Source: 62-47 sp051954235
GTDB taxonomy: Bacteria; Pseudomonadota; Alphaproteobacteria; Rhizobiales; Xanthobacteraceae
Assembly (NCBI GenBank): GCA_051954235.1
Contig: JBQCHY010000080.1
Coordinates: 1 to 64,000, forward strand
Direction: 5' to 3'
DNA: 64,000 nucleotides
The notes below the pieces were generated by a model that was not told the origin of the DNA, did not search any database, and was given only the letters and a program-made list of their open reading frames with translations. Of the stretch, positions 17,238-25,781 are shown piece by piece. The first letter of the stretch is position 1, and every line of letters starts with the position of its first letter. Both the position numbers and the translations under genes were made by a program.

Positions 17238-18470
17238 ATGAGTGCCGCTCCGAAACCAGACGTCGCGGTGATCGGGGCGGGGCCTGCCGGCCTGATGGCG
17301 GCCGAGGTGCTGGCGGAAGGCGGTGCGTCGGTCACCGTCTACGACGCGATGCCGTCCGCCGGCCGCAAACTACTGATGGCCGGGCGCGGCGGCCTCAACC
17401 TCACGCACAGCGAACCGTTGCCGCAATTCATGGCGCGATACGGCGATGCCGCCGCGCGCTTGTCATCGGTCATCGATGCGTTCTCACCCGATGCATTGCG
17501 CGCGTGGAGCGAGGCACTCGGGCAACCGACCTTCATCGGCTCCAGCGGGCGGGTGTTTCCGCAAGCCTTCAAGGCGTCGCCGTTACTGCGCGCGTGGTTG
17601 CGCCGTCTCGATGCCAACGGCGTGCGATTGGCGCTGCGCCATCGCTGGACCGGATGGGACGATGACGGCGGCTTGTTGTTTGAGACACCGCAAGGGCAAG
17701 TGATAGCGCAGGTCGCTGCGACCGTGCTGGCGCTCGGCGGTGCAAGCTGGCCGCGTCTCGGCTCCGATGGGCATTGGGCCGATCTGCTGGCGCAACGCGG
17801 CGTCAGCATTGCGCCATTGCGGCCAGCCAATTGTGGATTCACGGTCGCGTGGTCCGAGAAATTCCGCGAACGCTTCGCGGGTCAACCGTTGAAGAATGTC
17901 GAATTGCGGTTCGATAAGAACACCGTGCGCGGCGAGGCGATGATCGGTCGTGAAGGCATCGAGGGTGGTGCGGTCTACGCACTGGCTTCCGTACTGCGCG
18001 AGGAAATCGCCCACGTAGGGAAAGCTACATTGCATCTCGCATTGCGGCCCGATCCGGATCAACAGCGATTGGTCGAACGATTATCCAAGGCACGCGGCAA
18101 GCAATCCTTCACGACGTATCTGCGCAAAGCTGCCGGGCTCGCGCCGGTGGCAGTCGGGTTGCTATATGAATCGGCGCTTGCCACAAAAGTCGATCTGTCG
18201 CGCTTGTCGCCGACCGATCTCGCGGCGCACATCAACGACGTGCAAATCAGCCTGACCGGCACCTCCGGCCTTGATCGTGCCATTTCCACGGCAGGTGGTA
18301 TCGCGTTCGACGAACTCGATGACGCCTTCATGCTGCGCCGTCTGCCGGGCGTATTTGTTGCGGGTGAAATGCTGGACTGGGAAGCGCCCACCGGTGGCTA
18401 TTTGTTGCAGGCGTCGTTTGCGACGGGCGCAGCGGCGGGGCGCGGGGCGCTCGCCTTCATTCGACGATGA
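17238..18470 (+). CDS. TIGR03862-type flavoprotein (HI0933-like FAD oxidoreductase)
   Basis: A 410-residue FAD-binding protein. The N-terminal dinucleotide motif VIGAGPAGLMAAEVLAEGG is followed by AGRKLLMAGRGGLNLTHSE, typical of the HI0933/BaiN family. The C-terminal part has GLDRAISTAGGIAFDEL and ends with VAGEMLDWEAPTGGYLLQ, the second FAD contact region. The reaction is not established for this subfamily. Neighbours give no strong hint: it stands between two repeat elements and converges on a leftward gene. Confidence 0.85.
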   Translation: MSAAPKPDVAVIGAGPAGLMAAEVLAEGGASVTVYDAMPSAGRKLLMAGRGGLNLTHSEPLPQFMARYGDAAARLSSVIDAFSPDALRAWSEALGQPTFIGSSGRVFPQAFKASPLLRAWLRRLDANGVRLALRHRWTGWDDDGGLLFETPQGQVIAQVAATVLALGGASWPRLGSDGHWADLLAQRGVSIAPLRPANCGFTVAWSEKFRERFAGQPLKNVELRFDKNTVRGEAMIGREGIEGGAVYALASVLREEIAHVGKATLHLALRPDPDQQRLVERLSKARGKQSFTTYLRKAAGLAPVAVGLLYESALATKVDLSRLSPTDLAAHINDVQISLTGTSGLDRAISTAGGIAFDELDDAFMLRRLPGVFVAGEMLDWEAPTGGYLLQASFATGAAAGRGALAFIRR

Positions 18471-18484
18471 TTGTCTTGGTATTC

Positions 18485-18573
18485 GTCATGCCCGGGCTTG
18501 TCCCGGCCATCCACGCACTTACCGGACTCACATGGAGGAAGACGTGGATGGCCGGGACAAGCCCGGCCATGAC
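18485..18573. repeat. Intergenic inverted repeat, family B copy 1
   Basis: The left arm reads GTCATGCCCGGGCTTGTCC then GGCCATCCACG; the right arm reads CGTGGATGGCCGGGACAAG then CCCGGCCATGAC. It is a long inverted repeat with a variable centre of about 30 bp. Related copies are at 27571, 38742, 54138, 56877 and 62611. It lies between two convergent genes. Confidence 0.8.
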
Positions 18574-18593
18574 TCGCCACCACGGAATACGCA

Positions 18594-19676
18594 TTACCGC
18601 AGCTTCCCGCGCGCGGCGACCGGGAGCACGCCGATGATCTCATCGCCGCGCACCATCACCACCTCGTCGAGCATGTTGACGACGACGCAGACGTGGTTCG
18701 GCACGATGCGAACCACGTCGCCGATGTTCGGCCGCGTGTTCCTGCGCGACAGATCGAGGAAGCCGTGCTCCTCGGCGAAGCGCGCGATCTTTGCTTCCGG
18801 GTGTTCAAGGATCAGGCCAAAACCGTCGAGCCCGCCGCTGTCGGCGGTCAAGGTCTTCGAGCCGGCATCGAGAATGCCGCGTTCGGGCGCGGCGCGGCTC
18901 ACCACCGTTGCGTAGATATGCAGCGCGCAATCGTCGAGCGTCGCGACATCGGCCGCCATCTGCATGCGGTCATTATAGATGTAGGTGCCCGGGCGATGCT
19001 CGGTCGCGCCGCGCAGTTGACCGAGGTTCTTCAGGTTCGGCGAGCCGCCGGTGGAGACGATGGTGGGCTCATCGAGTCCCAATGCGCGGATGCCGGCCAA
19101 GGCTTCGTCAAAAAATGTCTGCGCCTGCGGCCAGCCCGTTTCGGTCGGATACAGCATGAAGCCCGCGAAACTCAGGCCCGGCGATGTCGAGATGATACGC
19201 GCCAGTTCAATGGCCTCAGCGGGTGTTTCCACGCCGGCACGCTTGCGGCCGGTGTCGCATTCGATCACCACCGGCAGCGAGCGTCCGGCGGCGGCCGCCG
19301 CTTTGGTGAGATCGGCAACCACGACGGGATTGTCGGCGGCGACGGTGACATCGATGCGTGCACGCAGCGCGCCGAGCCGTGCCATCTTCTCGTCGCCCAG
19401 CAGGTTGTAGCTGATGAGAATGTCATCGATGCCGGCATCCGCCATCACTTCGGCCTCGCCCAGCTTCTGGCAGGTGATGCCGCGCGCGCCGGCTTTGATT
19501 TGGAGTTTTGCAAGCTCCGGCGACTTGTGCGTCTTGATGTGCGGCCGGTTGGCGACCCCGGCTGCGTCACACGCTGCCTGCACGCGAGCGATATTGCGCT
19601 CGACGCGATCCATGTCGATCACCGCGGTAGGCGTTCCGAATTCGCGGGCGATCTTGGCGGCGAGGGCGGTTGTCAT
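18594..19676 (-). CDS. DSD1 family PLP-dependent enzyme (D-threonine aldolase / D-serine dehydratase-like)
   Basis: A 360-residue protein with the alanine-racemase-like N-terminal TIM barrel. The PLP lysine is in RPHIKTHKS (about residue 50). ARGITCQKLGEAEVMADAG and GGSPNLK mark the phosphate side. The C-terminal domain has PNHVCVVVNMLDEV, the His-x-Cys metal site of this family. It may cleave D-threonine-type beta-hydroxy D-amino acids or deaminate D-serine; the sequence alone does not separate these. It is followed by an ABC-F gene reading in the same direction 12 bp upstream, so the two may be cotranscribed. Confidence 0.88.
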   Translation of the reverse strand: MTTALAAKIAREFGTPTAVIDMDRVERNIARVQAACDAAGVANRPHIKTHKSPELAKLQIKAGARGITCQKLGEAEVMADAGIDDILISYNLLGDEKMARLGALRARIDVTVAADNPVVVADLTKAAAAAGRSLPVVIECDTGRKRAGVETPAEAIELARIISTSPGLSFAGFMLYPTETGWPQAQTFFDEALAGIRALGLDEPTIVSTGGSPNLKNLGQLRGATEHRPGTYIYNDRMQMAADVATLDDCALHIYATVVSRAAPERGILDAGSKTLTADSGGLDGFGLILEHPEAKIARFAEEHGFLDLSRRNTRPNIGDVVRIVPNHVCVVVNMLDEVVMVRGDEIIGVLPVAARGKLR

Positions 19677-19688
19677 CAGCGCATCCTT

Positions 19689-21503
19689 TCAGCTCTGCTC
19701 GATTTCCTCGCGCAGCATTTCGAGTTCGAGCCACTTGGTCTCGGCCTCCGACAGCTTGTCGTGCGCGGTCGCGATCGCCTGCGAGGCCTGGTCGAATTTT
19801 TTGCGATCCTTGCTGTAAAGATTCGGATCGTCGAGCAGTTTCTGATGCTTCGCGATCTCGGCCTGCAAAGTCTCGATGGTCTTTGGTAGCGTCTCCAGCG
19901 CGTGCTTCTCGTTGAAGCTGAGGCGGCGCTTGGCTTGCGGCGCGGCCTTCGTTTCCTTCGGCGCGGCAGGCTGCGCAGCACCAGCCGGTTGCTTGACCGC
20001 CGCGCGTTGCAAATCCGCGCCGCGCTGCGTCAGCATGTCGGAATAGCCGCCGGCATACTCGATCCAGCGGCCATTGCCTTCCGGCACGATTACCGAGGTC
20101 ACGACGCGGTCGAGGAAATCGCGGTCGTGGCTGATGAGGATCACCGTGCCCTGGTAGTCGCCGAGCATTTCCTCCAGCACGTCCAGCGTCTCGAGGTCGA
20201 GGTCGTTGGTAGGCTCGTCCAGCACCAGCAAATTTGACGGCTTTGCCAGCGCGCGCGCCAGCATCAGGCGGCCACGCTCGCCGCCGGACAGCACTTCCAG
20301 CGGCGTGCGCGCCTGCTCCTGCGTGAACAAAAAATCCTTCATGTAGCTGACGACGTGCTTTGGCTTGCCGCCGACCATGACGTGGTCGCTGCGCCCGCCG
20401 GTCAGCGCGTCCGCCAAGGTCGATTTCGGATCGAGGCTTTCGCGGTGCTGGTCCAGCGTCGCCATCTCGATGTTAGCGCCGAAGCGGATGCTGCCGGTGT
20501 CGGGCTCGCCGGCGCCGGTCAGCATGTTGATCAGCGTCGTCTTGCCGGCGCCGTTGGGGCCGACGATGCCGATGCGGTCGCCGCGCTGAATGCGGATCGA
20601 GAAGTTATCGACGATGGCGCGTCCGTCATAAGCCTTGCCGATACCCTTGGCCTCGATCACCAGCTTGCCGGATTTGTCGGCCTCGGCGGCGGCGAGGCTG
20701 GCGCTGCCGGTCGCGCCGCGAAAGTTGCGGCGCTCCGCGCGCAGCGCATGAAGGTTGCCGAGCCGTTTGACGTTGCGCTTGCGCCGTCCGGAGACGCCAT
20801 AGCGCAGCCAGTGTTCTTCCGCGACGATCTTGCGGTCGAGCTTGTGCTGGTCGCGTTCTTCTTCAGCCAGCACCTCGTCGCGCCATTCCTCGAACGCGGA
20901 AAAGCCGCGCTCGATGCGTCGGATTTGTCCGCGATCGAGCCACGCCGTGCTGCGCGACAGGTTGGAGAGAAAACGCCGGTCGTGGCTGATCAGCACCAGC
21001 GCGCTGCGGCGTGAACCCAGTTCGCCTTCGAGCCATTCGATGGTGGTGAGATCGAGATGGTTGGTCGGCTCGTCCAGCAGCAGAATGTCGGGCGAGGGGG
21101 CTAGCACGCGGGCCAACGCCGTGCGGCGTGCTTCGCCACCGGAGAGTTGCGCCGGGTTCTCGTCGCCGTGCAGTCCGAGTTGTTCGAGCAGGTATTGCGC
21201 CGGATAGGGATCGTCGCCGGGGCCGAGCCCGGCTTCGACATAAGCGAGCGTGGTGGCGAAGCCGTCGAAGTCCGGCTCCTGCGGCAGATAGCGCACCGTC
21301 GCGCCGGGCTGCACGAAACGCGAGCCGCTGTCGGCCTCGACCAGACCGGCCGCGATCTTCAACAACGTCGATTTGCCGGAGCCGTTGCGGCCGATCAGGC
21401 ACACGCGTTCTTCCGCCGACACCGACAGTTCGACGCCGGACAACAGCGGCGTGCCGCCGAAAGTCAGGCCGATATCTTTCAACTGGATGAGAGGAGGCGC
21501 CAT
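19689..21503 (-). CDS. ABC-F family ATPase, Uup-like
   Basis: A 604-residue soluble protein with two ABC ATPase domains and no membrane segments. The Walker A motifs are GRNGSGKST (about residue 39) and GPNGAGKTT (about residue 320). The signature motifs are LSGGEARRTALARVLA and LSGGERGRLMLARALA, each followed by a Walker B with LLLDEPTNHLDL or LVLDEPTNDLDL. The C-terminus of about 75 residues is a charged coiled coil, as in Uup. ABC-F proteins act on ribosomes or on DNA-linked processes, not transport. The ATG at 21503 gives the full N-terminal domain. Confidence 0.92.
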   Translation of the reverse strand: MAPPLIQLKDIGLTFGGTPLLSGVELSVSAEERVCLIGRNGSGKSTLLKIAAGLVEADSGSRFVQPGATVRYLPQEPDFDGFATTLAYVEAGLGPGDDPYPAQYLLEQLGLHGDENPAQLSGGEARRTALARVLAPSPDILLLDEPTNHLDLTTIEWLEGELGSRRSALVLISHDRRFLSNLSRSTAWLDRGQIRRIERGFSAFEEWRDEVLAEEERDQHKLDRKIVAEEHWLRYGVSGRRKRNVKRLGNLHALRAERRNFRGATGSASLAAAEADKSGKLVIEAKGIGKAYDGRAIVDNFSIRIQRGDRIGIVGPNGAGKTTLINMLTGAGEPDTGSIRFGANIEMATLDQHRESLDPKSTLADALTGGRSDHVMVGGKPKHVVSYMKDFLFTQEQARTPLEVLSGGERGRLMLARALAKPSNLLVLDEPTNDLDLETLDVLEEMLGDYQGTVILISHDRDFLDRVVTSVIVPEGNGRWIEYAGGYSDMLTQRGADLQRAAVKQPAGAAQPAAPKETKAAPQAKRRLSFNEKHALETLPKTIETLQAEIAKHQKLLDDPNLYSKDRKKFDQASQAIATAHDKLSEAETKWLELEMLREEIEQS

Positions 21504-21537
21504 AGTGCTTTCAACTGGATCGGAATTCGAATGAGTG

Positions 21538-22008
21538 TCAGACGCGGCTCGCCTGCGCGCGCAGAATGCGCCGGATAGCCTGATCGAGCGCCGAGAGAAA
21601 GGCGGAGCGATGGCGCGGCGAAAACGCCGCGGGCCCGCCGGTGACTTCGCCGCTGGAGCGCAGGTCGGTCATCAGGTTGCGCACCGCGAGCGTCATCCCG
21701 ATCGACTCTGCCGTGAACGGCTTGCCGGTCGGCGCGATCACGGTCGCGCCTAATTTGACGCAGCGGCTGGCGAGCGGAATGTCGGCGGTGATGACGATGT
21801 CATGCTTGCCAGCCCGCTCAGCGATCCAGTCGTCGGCGGCATCCATGCCGTCGCCGGCGGCGATACGCTCGATCAGCGGATCCTGCGGCACCCGGATGAA
21901 CTTGCCTGCGACCACGCTCACCGGAAGGTTATGGCGCGCGGCGACGCGATAAACCTCGTCCTTCACAGGGCAGGCATCGGCGTCGATATAGATACGCGGC
22001 GTGGTCAC
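21538..22008 (-). CDS. YaiI/YqxD family protein (UPF0178)
   Basis: A 156-residue protein. The family core is clear: IYIDADACPVKDEVYRVAAR at the N-terminus, then DDWIAERAGKHDIVITADIPLA, with a conserved acid-rich PIN-like look. The start is a GTG at 22008, because the family sequence begins VTTPRIYIDADACP and AGGA lies about 9 nt upstream; the longer frame to 22299 is unrelated sequence and overlaps the divergent gene. The molecular function is not established, although a nuclease-like fold is likely. Confidence 0.88.
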   Translation of the reverse strand: MTTPRIYIDADACPVKDEVYRVAARHNLPVSVVAGKFIRVPQDPLIERIAAGDGMDAADDWIAERAGKHDIVITADIPLASRCVKLGATVIAPTGKPFTAESIGMTLAVRNLMTDLRSSGEVTGGPAAFSPRHRSAFLSALDQAIRRILRAQASRV

Positions 22009-22152
22009 AAGCGAATTTCCTGTCGGCGGAATGTGCGGCCCGTTTCCTACGCGATCGGGCGGCAAAATGCGAGCGTTGCAAAGGGCGGTCTTGCCATCGC
22101 GGGCCGGGCGCGTAGCATTGGCACAATTGTCGCCAATGAGAGTGGAAGATCG

Positions 22153-22950
22153 ATGTCCAGCATGCAGCCTTATCGCGTCGAGGCGTATAACACCGCGAAA
22201 CAGTCCGAAAACAAGATTCACGATGACGCGGTGGCGCGGCAATACGGCTTCAGCGGCGGGCTGGTTCCCGGCGTCGAGGTGCTGGCCTACATGATGCATA
22301 TGCCGATCGCGCGCTGGGGCCGCACCTTTCTCGAGCGCGGGCGGATCGAGGGACGCTTCGTCAAGCCGGTCTATGACGGCGAGATGGCGGACGTCATTGC
22401 CGAAGAGGATGCGCAGGGGCTGACGTTGCGGGTTGAAAGCCAGGATCAGCTTTGCGCCACCGGGCAGGCATCAATGCCGGATCGGACCGAACGGATCGTG
22501 TTGAGCGATTATCCGGAAACAGCGCCGGTGACCGAACGCCTTCCGGTCGACGACAATTCCTATAAGCTCGGCGCCTGGCTCGGTACCGCGTCGCGAAGCT
22601 GGAGCAACAAGGAGTTCACCGAATATCTCACCGACGTGCGCGCCACCGACCAAATCTATCGCGATGCCGGCGCGCTGCATCCCGGCATCTTTCAGCGCAT
22701 CATGAATCAGGTGCTGGTGCAGAACGCCATTTTGGGTCCGTGGATTCACGTCGGCAGCGCGATGCAGCTATTGTCCTCCGCGCATCCGCATGACGAGTTG
22801 GCGGCGCGCGCCAAGGTCACTGCGAATTACGAGAAGAAGGGCCACCGCTTTGTCGAACTCGACGCGCTGGTGGTCGCCAACGGCCGCACGCCGGTCGCGC
22901 ATTGCCACCACATCGCGATCTACAAGCCGCGCGTGCAGGCGGCAGCGTAG
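22153..22950 (+). CDS. Hotdog-like (MaoC-related) protein of unknown function
   Basis: A 265-residue protein. The N-terminal part has NKIHDDAVARQYGFSGGLVPG, which resembles the hydratase signature of MaoC proteins (N-x-x-H-x-D then A...GF...G). The expected catalytic aspartate before the histidine is not seen. The C-terminal part (ELDALVVANGRTPVAHCHHIAIYKP) looks like a second hotdog strand set, so a double-hotdog fold is possible. The ATG at 22153 has GGAAG just upstream. It is divergent from the YaiI gene and stands alone on its strand. The function is unknown. Confidence 0.75.
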   Translation: MSSMQPYRVEAYNTAKQSENKIHDDAVARQYGFSGGLVPGVEVLAYMMHMPIARWGRTFLERGRIEGRFVKPVYDGEMADVIAEEDAQGLTLRVESQDQLCATGQASMPDRTERIVLSDYPETAPVTERLPVDDNSYKLGAWLGTASRSWSNKEFTEYLTDVRATDQIYRDAGALHPGIFQRIMNQVLVQNAILGPWIHVGSAMQLLSSAHPHDELAARAKVTANYEKKGHRFVELDALVVANGRTPVAHCHHIAIYKPRVQAAA

Positions 22951-22997
22951 GTTGATCAGCCGGCTCCGTTTCGTCCACGGATGTGCAGCACCAAGAT

Positions 22998-23123
22998 CGT
23001 CGTCCCCGCGCAGGCGGGGACCCAGACTCCGCAGCAGCAATGATGCAAAAAGCGCGTGTTGTTTACGCCTGCAATCACCAGAACCGCTAGGGGTTCTGGG
23101 TCCCCGCCTGCGCGGGGACGACG
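22998..23123. repeat. Intergenic inverted repeat, family C copy 1
   Basis: The left arm CGTCGTCCCCGCGCAGGCGG continues GGACCCAGACTCC. The right arm contains GGTTCTGGGTCCCCGCCTGC and ends CGCGGGGACGACG. The arms pair almost perfectly around a centre of about 60 bp. A second copy is at 55360-55493. It lies between two convergent genes. Confidence 0.8.
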
Positions 23124-23162
23124 CAGAGGTTATTTGGCTCTATCAGCCTAGACTTTGACGGC

Positions 23163-25532
23163 CTACCGCGCGTTACGCAGCGCGCGCCACACACGCTCCG
23201 GCGTCAGCGGCATTTCGATCTGCGTCACGCCTTCGTCCGCCATCGCATTGATCGCGGCGTTGACCAGCGTAGCGAGGCTGCCGGCACAGCCGGCTTCGCC
23301 GCAACCCTTGACGCCGAGCGGATTGCTGGTTGCGGGCGAGGGCTGTTCGCCGATCGTCATCGCCGGCACGTCGCTGGCGCGCGGGATGGCGTAGTCCATG
23401 AACGAGCCGGTGATCGGCTGGCCGTTGTCGTCGTAGCTAACCTGCTCCATCAGCACCTGTCCGATGCCCTGCACGACGCCGCCATGCAACTGACCCTCGA
23501 CGATCATCGGATTGATGACCACGCCGAAATCGTTGACGCCGGTGTATTTCACCACCCTGGTCACGCCGGTGTCGGGATCGATCTCGACTTCGCTGATGTG
23601 GCAACCGTTCGGGAACGTCGACGGCACACCCGGCGAGGCATGATCGACATCGAGCGATGTCGGCTGTCCGTCCACCGGCGGCGACGCGCGCAACGCGCTG
23701 GCGAGTTCGAGCAAACCGATCGAGCGGTCGGTGCCGGCGATCGTGAAGCGGCCGTCGGCGAATTCGATATCGCTCTCGGCGGCTTCCAGTTTGTTGGCGG
23801 CTGCGGTCTTGCCCTTGGCAATCACGAGATCGCTGGCCTCGACGATCGCGGTGCCGCTGGCCATGATCGAGCGCGAGCCGCCGGTGCCGCCGCCGCTATG
23901 CACGACATCGCTATCGTTCTGCATCAGGCGGATCTTGTCGAACGGCACGCCGAGCTTGGCGGCCAGCACCTGCGCGAACGGTGTCGCATGGCCTTGCCCG
24001 TAATCGAGTGTGCCGGTGGTCAGAAGCACAGTGCCATCCGCCTCGAAATCGATCTTGCCGAGTTCGGCGAAGCCGGCCGTCACTTCGAGATAGCAGCCGA
24101 CCGCGATGCCGCGCAGCTTGCCGCGCTTGCGCGCCTCGCGCTTGCGCTTGGCGAAGCCGGCGTAGTCGGCCAGTTCGAGCGCCTTGTCGAGCACGGCGGG
24201 GAAGTTGCCGGAATCGTAGGTCATGCCGTTGGCGGCAGCGAACGGGATCTGCGCCGGCTTGATCAGGTTGCGACGACGCAAGGTCAGGCGGTCGATGCCC
24301 ATCTCGGATGCGGCGCGGTCGAGCAGGCGCTCCATGAAGTAATTGGCTTCGGGGCGGCCTGCGCCGCGATAGGCGCCCATGAACGTGGTGTTGGTCACCA
24401 CGCACTTGATATCGACTTCGATCAGCGGCGTGCGATAGACGCTGGCGATGTTCTTGGCGATGTTGAGCGACAGCGGCAGCGGCCCGACACCGGCGATGTA
24501 GGCGCCGAGATTGCCGAAGCCGGTGATGCGAACGCCGAGGATGACGCCTTTGGCGTCGAGCGCCAGTTCGGCGCGCACTTCCTGCGCGCGGCCGTGATTA
24601 TCGGAGAGGAAACTCGATGAACGTTCATCGAGCCACTTCACCGGTCGCCCCAGCAGCCGCGAGGCGTGCAGCAGGCAGACGTATTCCGGATAGCCCGCGT
24701 TCTTCATGCCGAACGAGCCGCCGACGTTATAAGTCAGCAGACGGATTTTGTCGCGCGGCACGTTCATCAGCTTGGCCAGCGCGGTCAGGTTGCCGGAGAC
24801 GCCTTGCGTTGCCACATGCACGGTGAAGCGGCCGCTGGCCTTGTCGTAGGAGGCGAGCCCCGCGCGCGGCTCCATCGGTACTACCGCGACGCGAGTGTTG
24901 ACGATGTCGAGCGAAGTGACATGCGCGGCCTTGGCGAAAGCCGCCGCCGTCGCGTCGCGGTCGCCGGAGTAGTAATCGAGCGCGATGTTGTTGGGGACGT
25001 GATCGTAGAGCAGCGGCGCGCCAGGCTTGATGGCGTCCTCGGATTTCGTCACCGATGGCAGTTCATCGATCTCGACGATCACCGCCTCGGCGGCATCGCG
25101 CGCTTGCGCGGCGGTTTCCGCGACGACACAGGCGACCGGATCGCCGACGAAGCGCACCTTGTCGATGGCGAGCGCCATGCGATTGGACTGCAACAGCGGG
25201 GTGCCGTCGGCATTCTTCATTGGCAGGGTGCAATGGATCGGCGTATAGCCGGCCTCCACCAGATCGTTGCCGACATAAATGCCGAGCACGCCCGGCATCT
25301 GTCGCGCGGCGCTGGTGTCGATGGCGCGGATCACGCCGTGGGCGTGGGAACTGCGGACCATCCAGGCATAGGCCTGACCCGGTAGGCTGAAGTCGTCGGT
25401 GTAGCGGCCCTTGCCGCGCACGAGAGTATCATCTTCCTTGCGGCGGACGGGTTGCCCGACAGCATGCTTTTGCAGGGCAATCGCATTGTCGCGGGTGAGG
25501 CTGGTGGTCGGTCGGGGTGTCTTGCTGTCCAT
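23163..25532 (-). CDS. Xanthine dehydrogenase family molybdopterin-binding subunit (CoxL form II-like)
   Basis: A 789-residue large subunit of a molybdenum hydroxylase. The active-site loop reads AYRGAGR at residues 387-393, the form II pattern, and not the AYxCSFR loop of true form I CO dehydrogenases. The GCGEAGCAGSLATLVNAA stretch near residue 735 holds the conserved catalytic glutamate region. The N-terminal domain has VRRKEDDTLVRGKGRYTDDF. It should hydroxylate an aldehyde, aromatic or heterocyclic substrate using a molybdopterin cofactor. The usual FAD (medium) and 2Fe-2S (small) subunit genes are not adjacent on either side. The substrate cannot be assigned. Confidence 0.93.
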   Translation of the reverse strand: MDSKTPRPTTSLTRDNAIALQKHAVGQPVRRKEDDTLVRGKGRYTDDFSLPGQAYAWMVRSSHAHGVIRAIDTSAARQMPGVLGIYVGNDLVEAGYTPIHCTLPMKNADGTPLLQSNRMALAIDKVRFVGDPVACVVAETAAQARDAAEAVIVEIDELPSVTKSEDAIKPGAPLLYDHVPNNIALDYYSGDRDATAAAFAKAAHVTSLDIVNTRVAVVPMEPRAGLASYDKASGRFTVHVATQGVSGNLTALAKLMNVPRDKIRLLTYNVGGSFGMKNAGYPEYVCLLHASRLLGRPVKWLDERSSSFLSDNHGRAQEVRAELALDAKGVILGVRITGFGNLGAYIAGVGPLPLSLNIAKNIASVYRTPLIEVDIKCVVTNTTFMGAYRGAGRPEANYFMERLLDRAASEMGIDRLTLRRRNLIKPAQIPFAAANGMTYDSGNFPAVLDKALELADYAGFAKRKREARKRGKLRGIAVGCYLEVTAGFAELGKIDFEADGTVLLTTGTLDYGQGHATPFAQVLAAKLGVPFDKIRLMQNDSDVVHSGGGTGGSRSIMASGTAIVEASDLVIAKGKTAAANKLEAAESDIEFADGRFTIAGTDRSIGLLELASALRASPPVDGQPTSLDVDHASPGVPSTFPNGCHISEVEIDPDTGVTRVVKYTGVNDFGVVINPMIVEGQLHGGVVQGIGQVLMEQVSYDDNGQPITGSFMDYAIPRASDVPAMTIGEQPSPATSNPLGVKGCGEAGCAGSLATLVNAAINAMADEGVTQIEMPLTPERVWRALRNAR

Positions 25533-25678
25533 GAAACCATCGATTCCCGGGCGTTTTGCGCCACATGCGCTCGCGCTTCCCGACCGAAATAACGTAACCC
25601 CGGGGTACCGGCAACGCCGGATTGGGCATGGCGGCTGCGTGCCGGGGTTGCGCCCCGCGCTCGCCGTTTTGTTTGCGC

Positions 25679-25723
25679 CTGATCTTTACCGAAAACCGGT
25701 TTCCACTTTTCGGGATCATGCTC
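25679..25723. repeat. Intergenic palindrome, family D relative
   Basis: CTGATCTTTACCGAAAACCG continues GTTTCCACTTTTCGGGATCATG, an imperfect inverted repeat. It is closely similar in reverse orientation to the element at 50851-50899. It lies between divergent genes, 59 bp before the ppx start, so it may overlap promoter sequence. The rest of the 249-bp gap (25533-25781) holds only short GC-rich dyads. Confidence 0.6.
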
Positions 25724-25781
25724 TAAACTTTCCGTGAAACATTATTCCAGTCGGCCGGTCCGGCCGCGAGAGACAGGTTGC

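Noticed and set aside
18485..18573. Repeat copies as insertion-sequence ends or CRISPR units
   Set aside because: No transposase gene, no target duplications seen, and copies are scattered singly rather than in an array with spacers.
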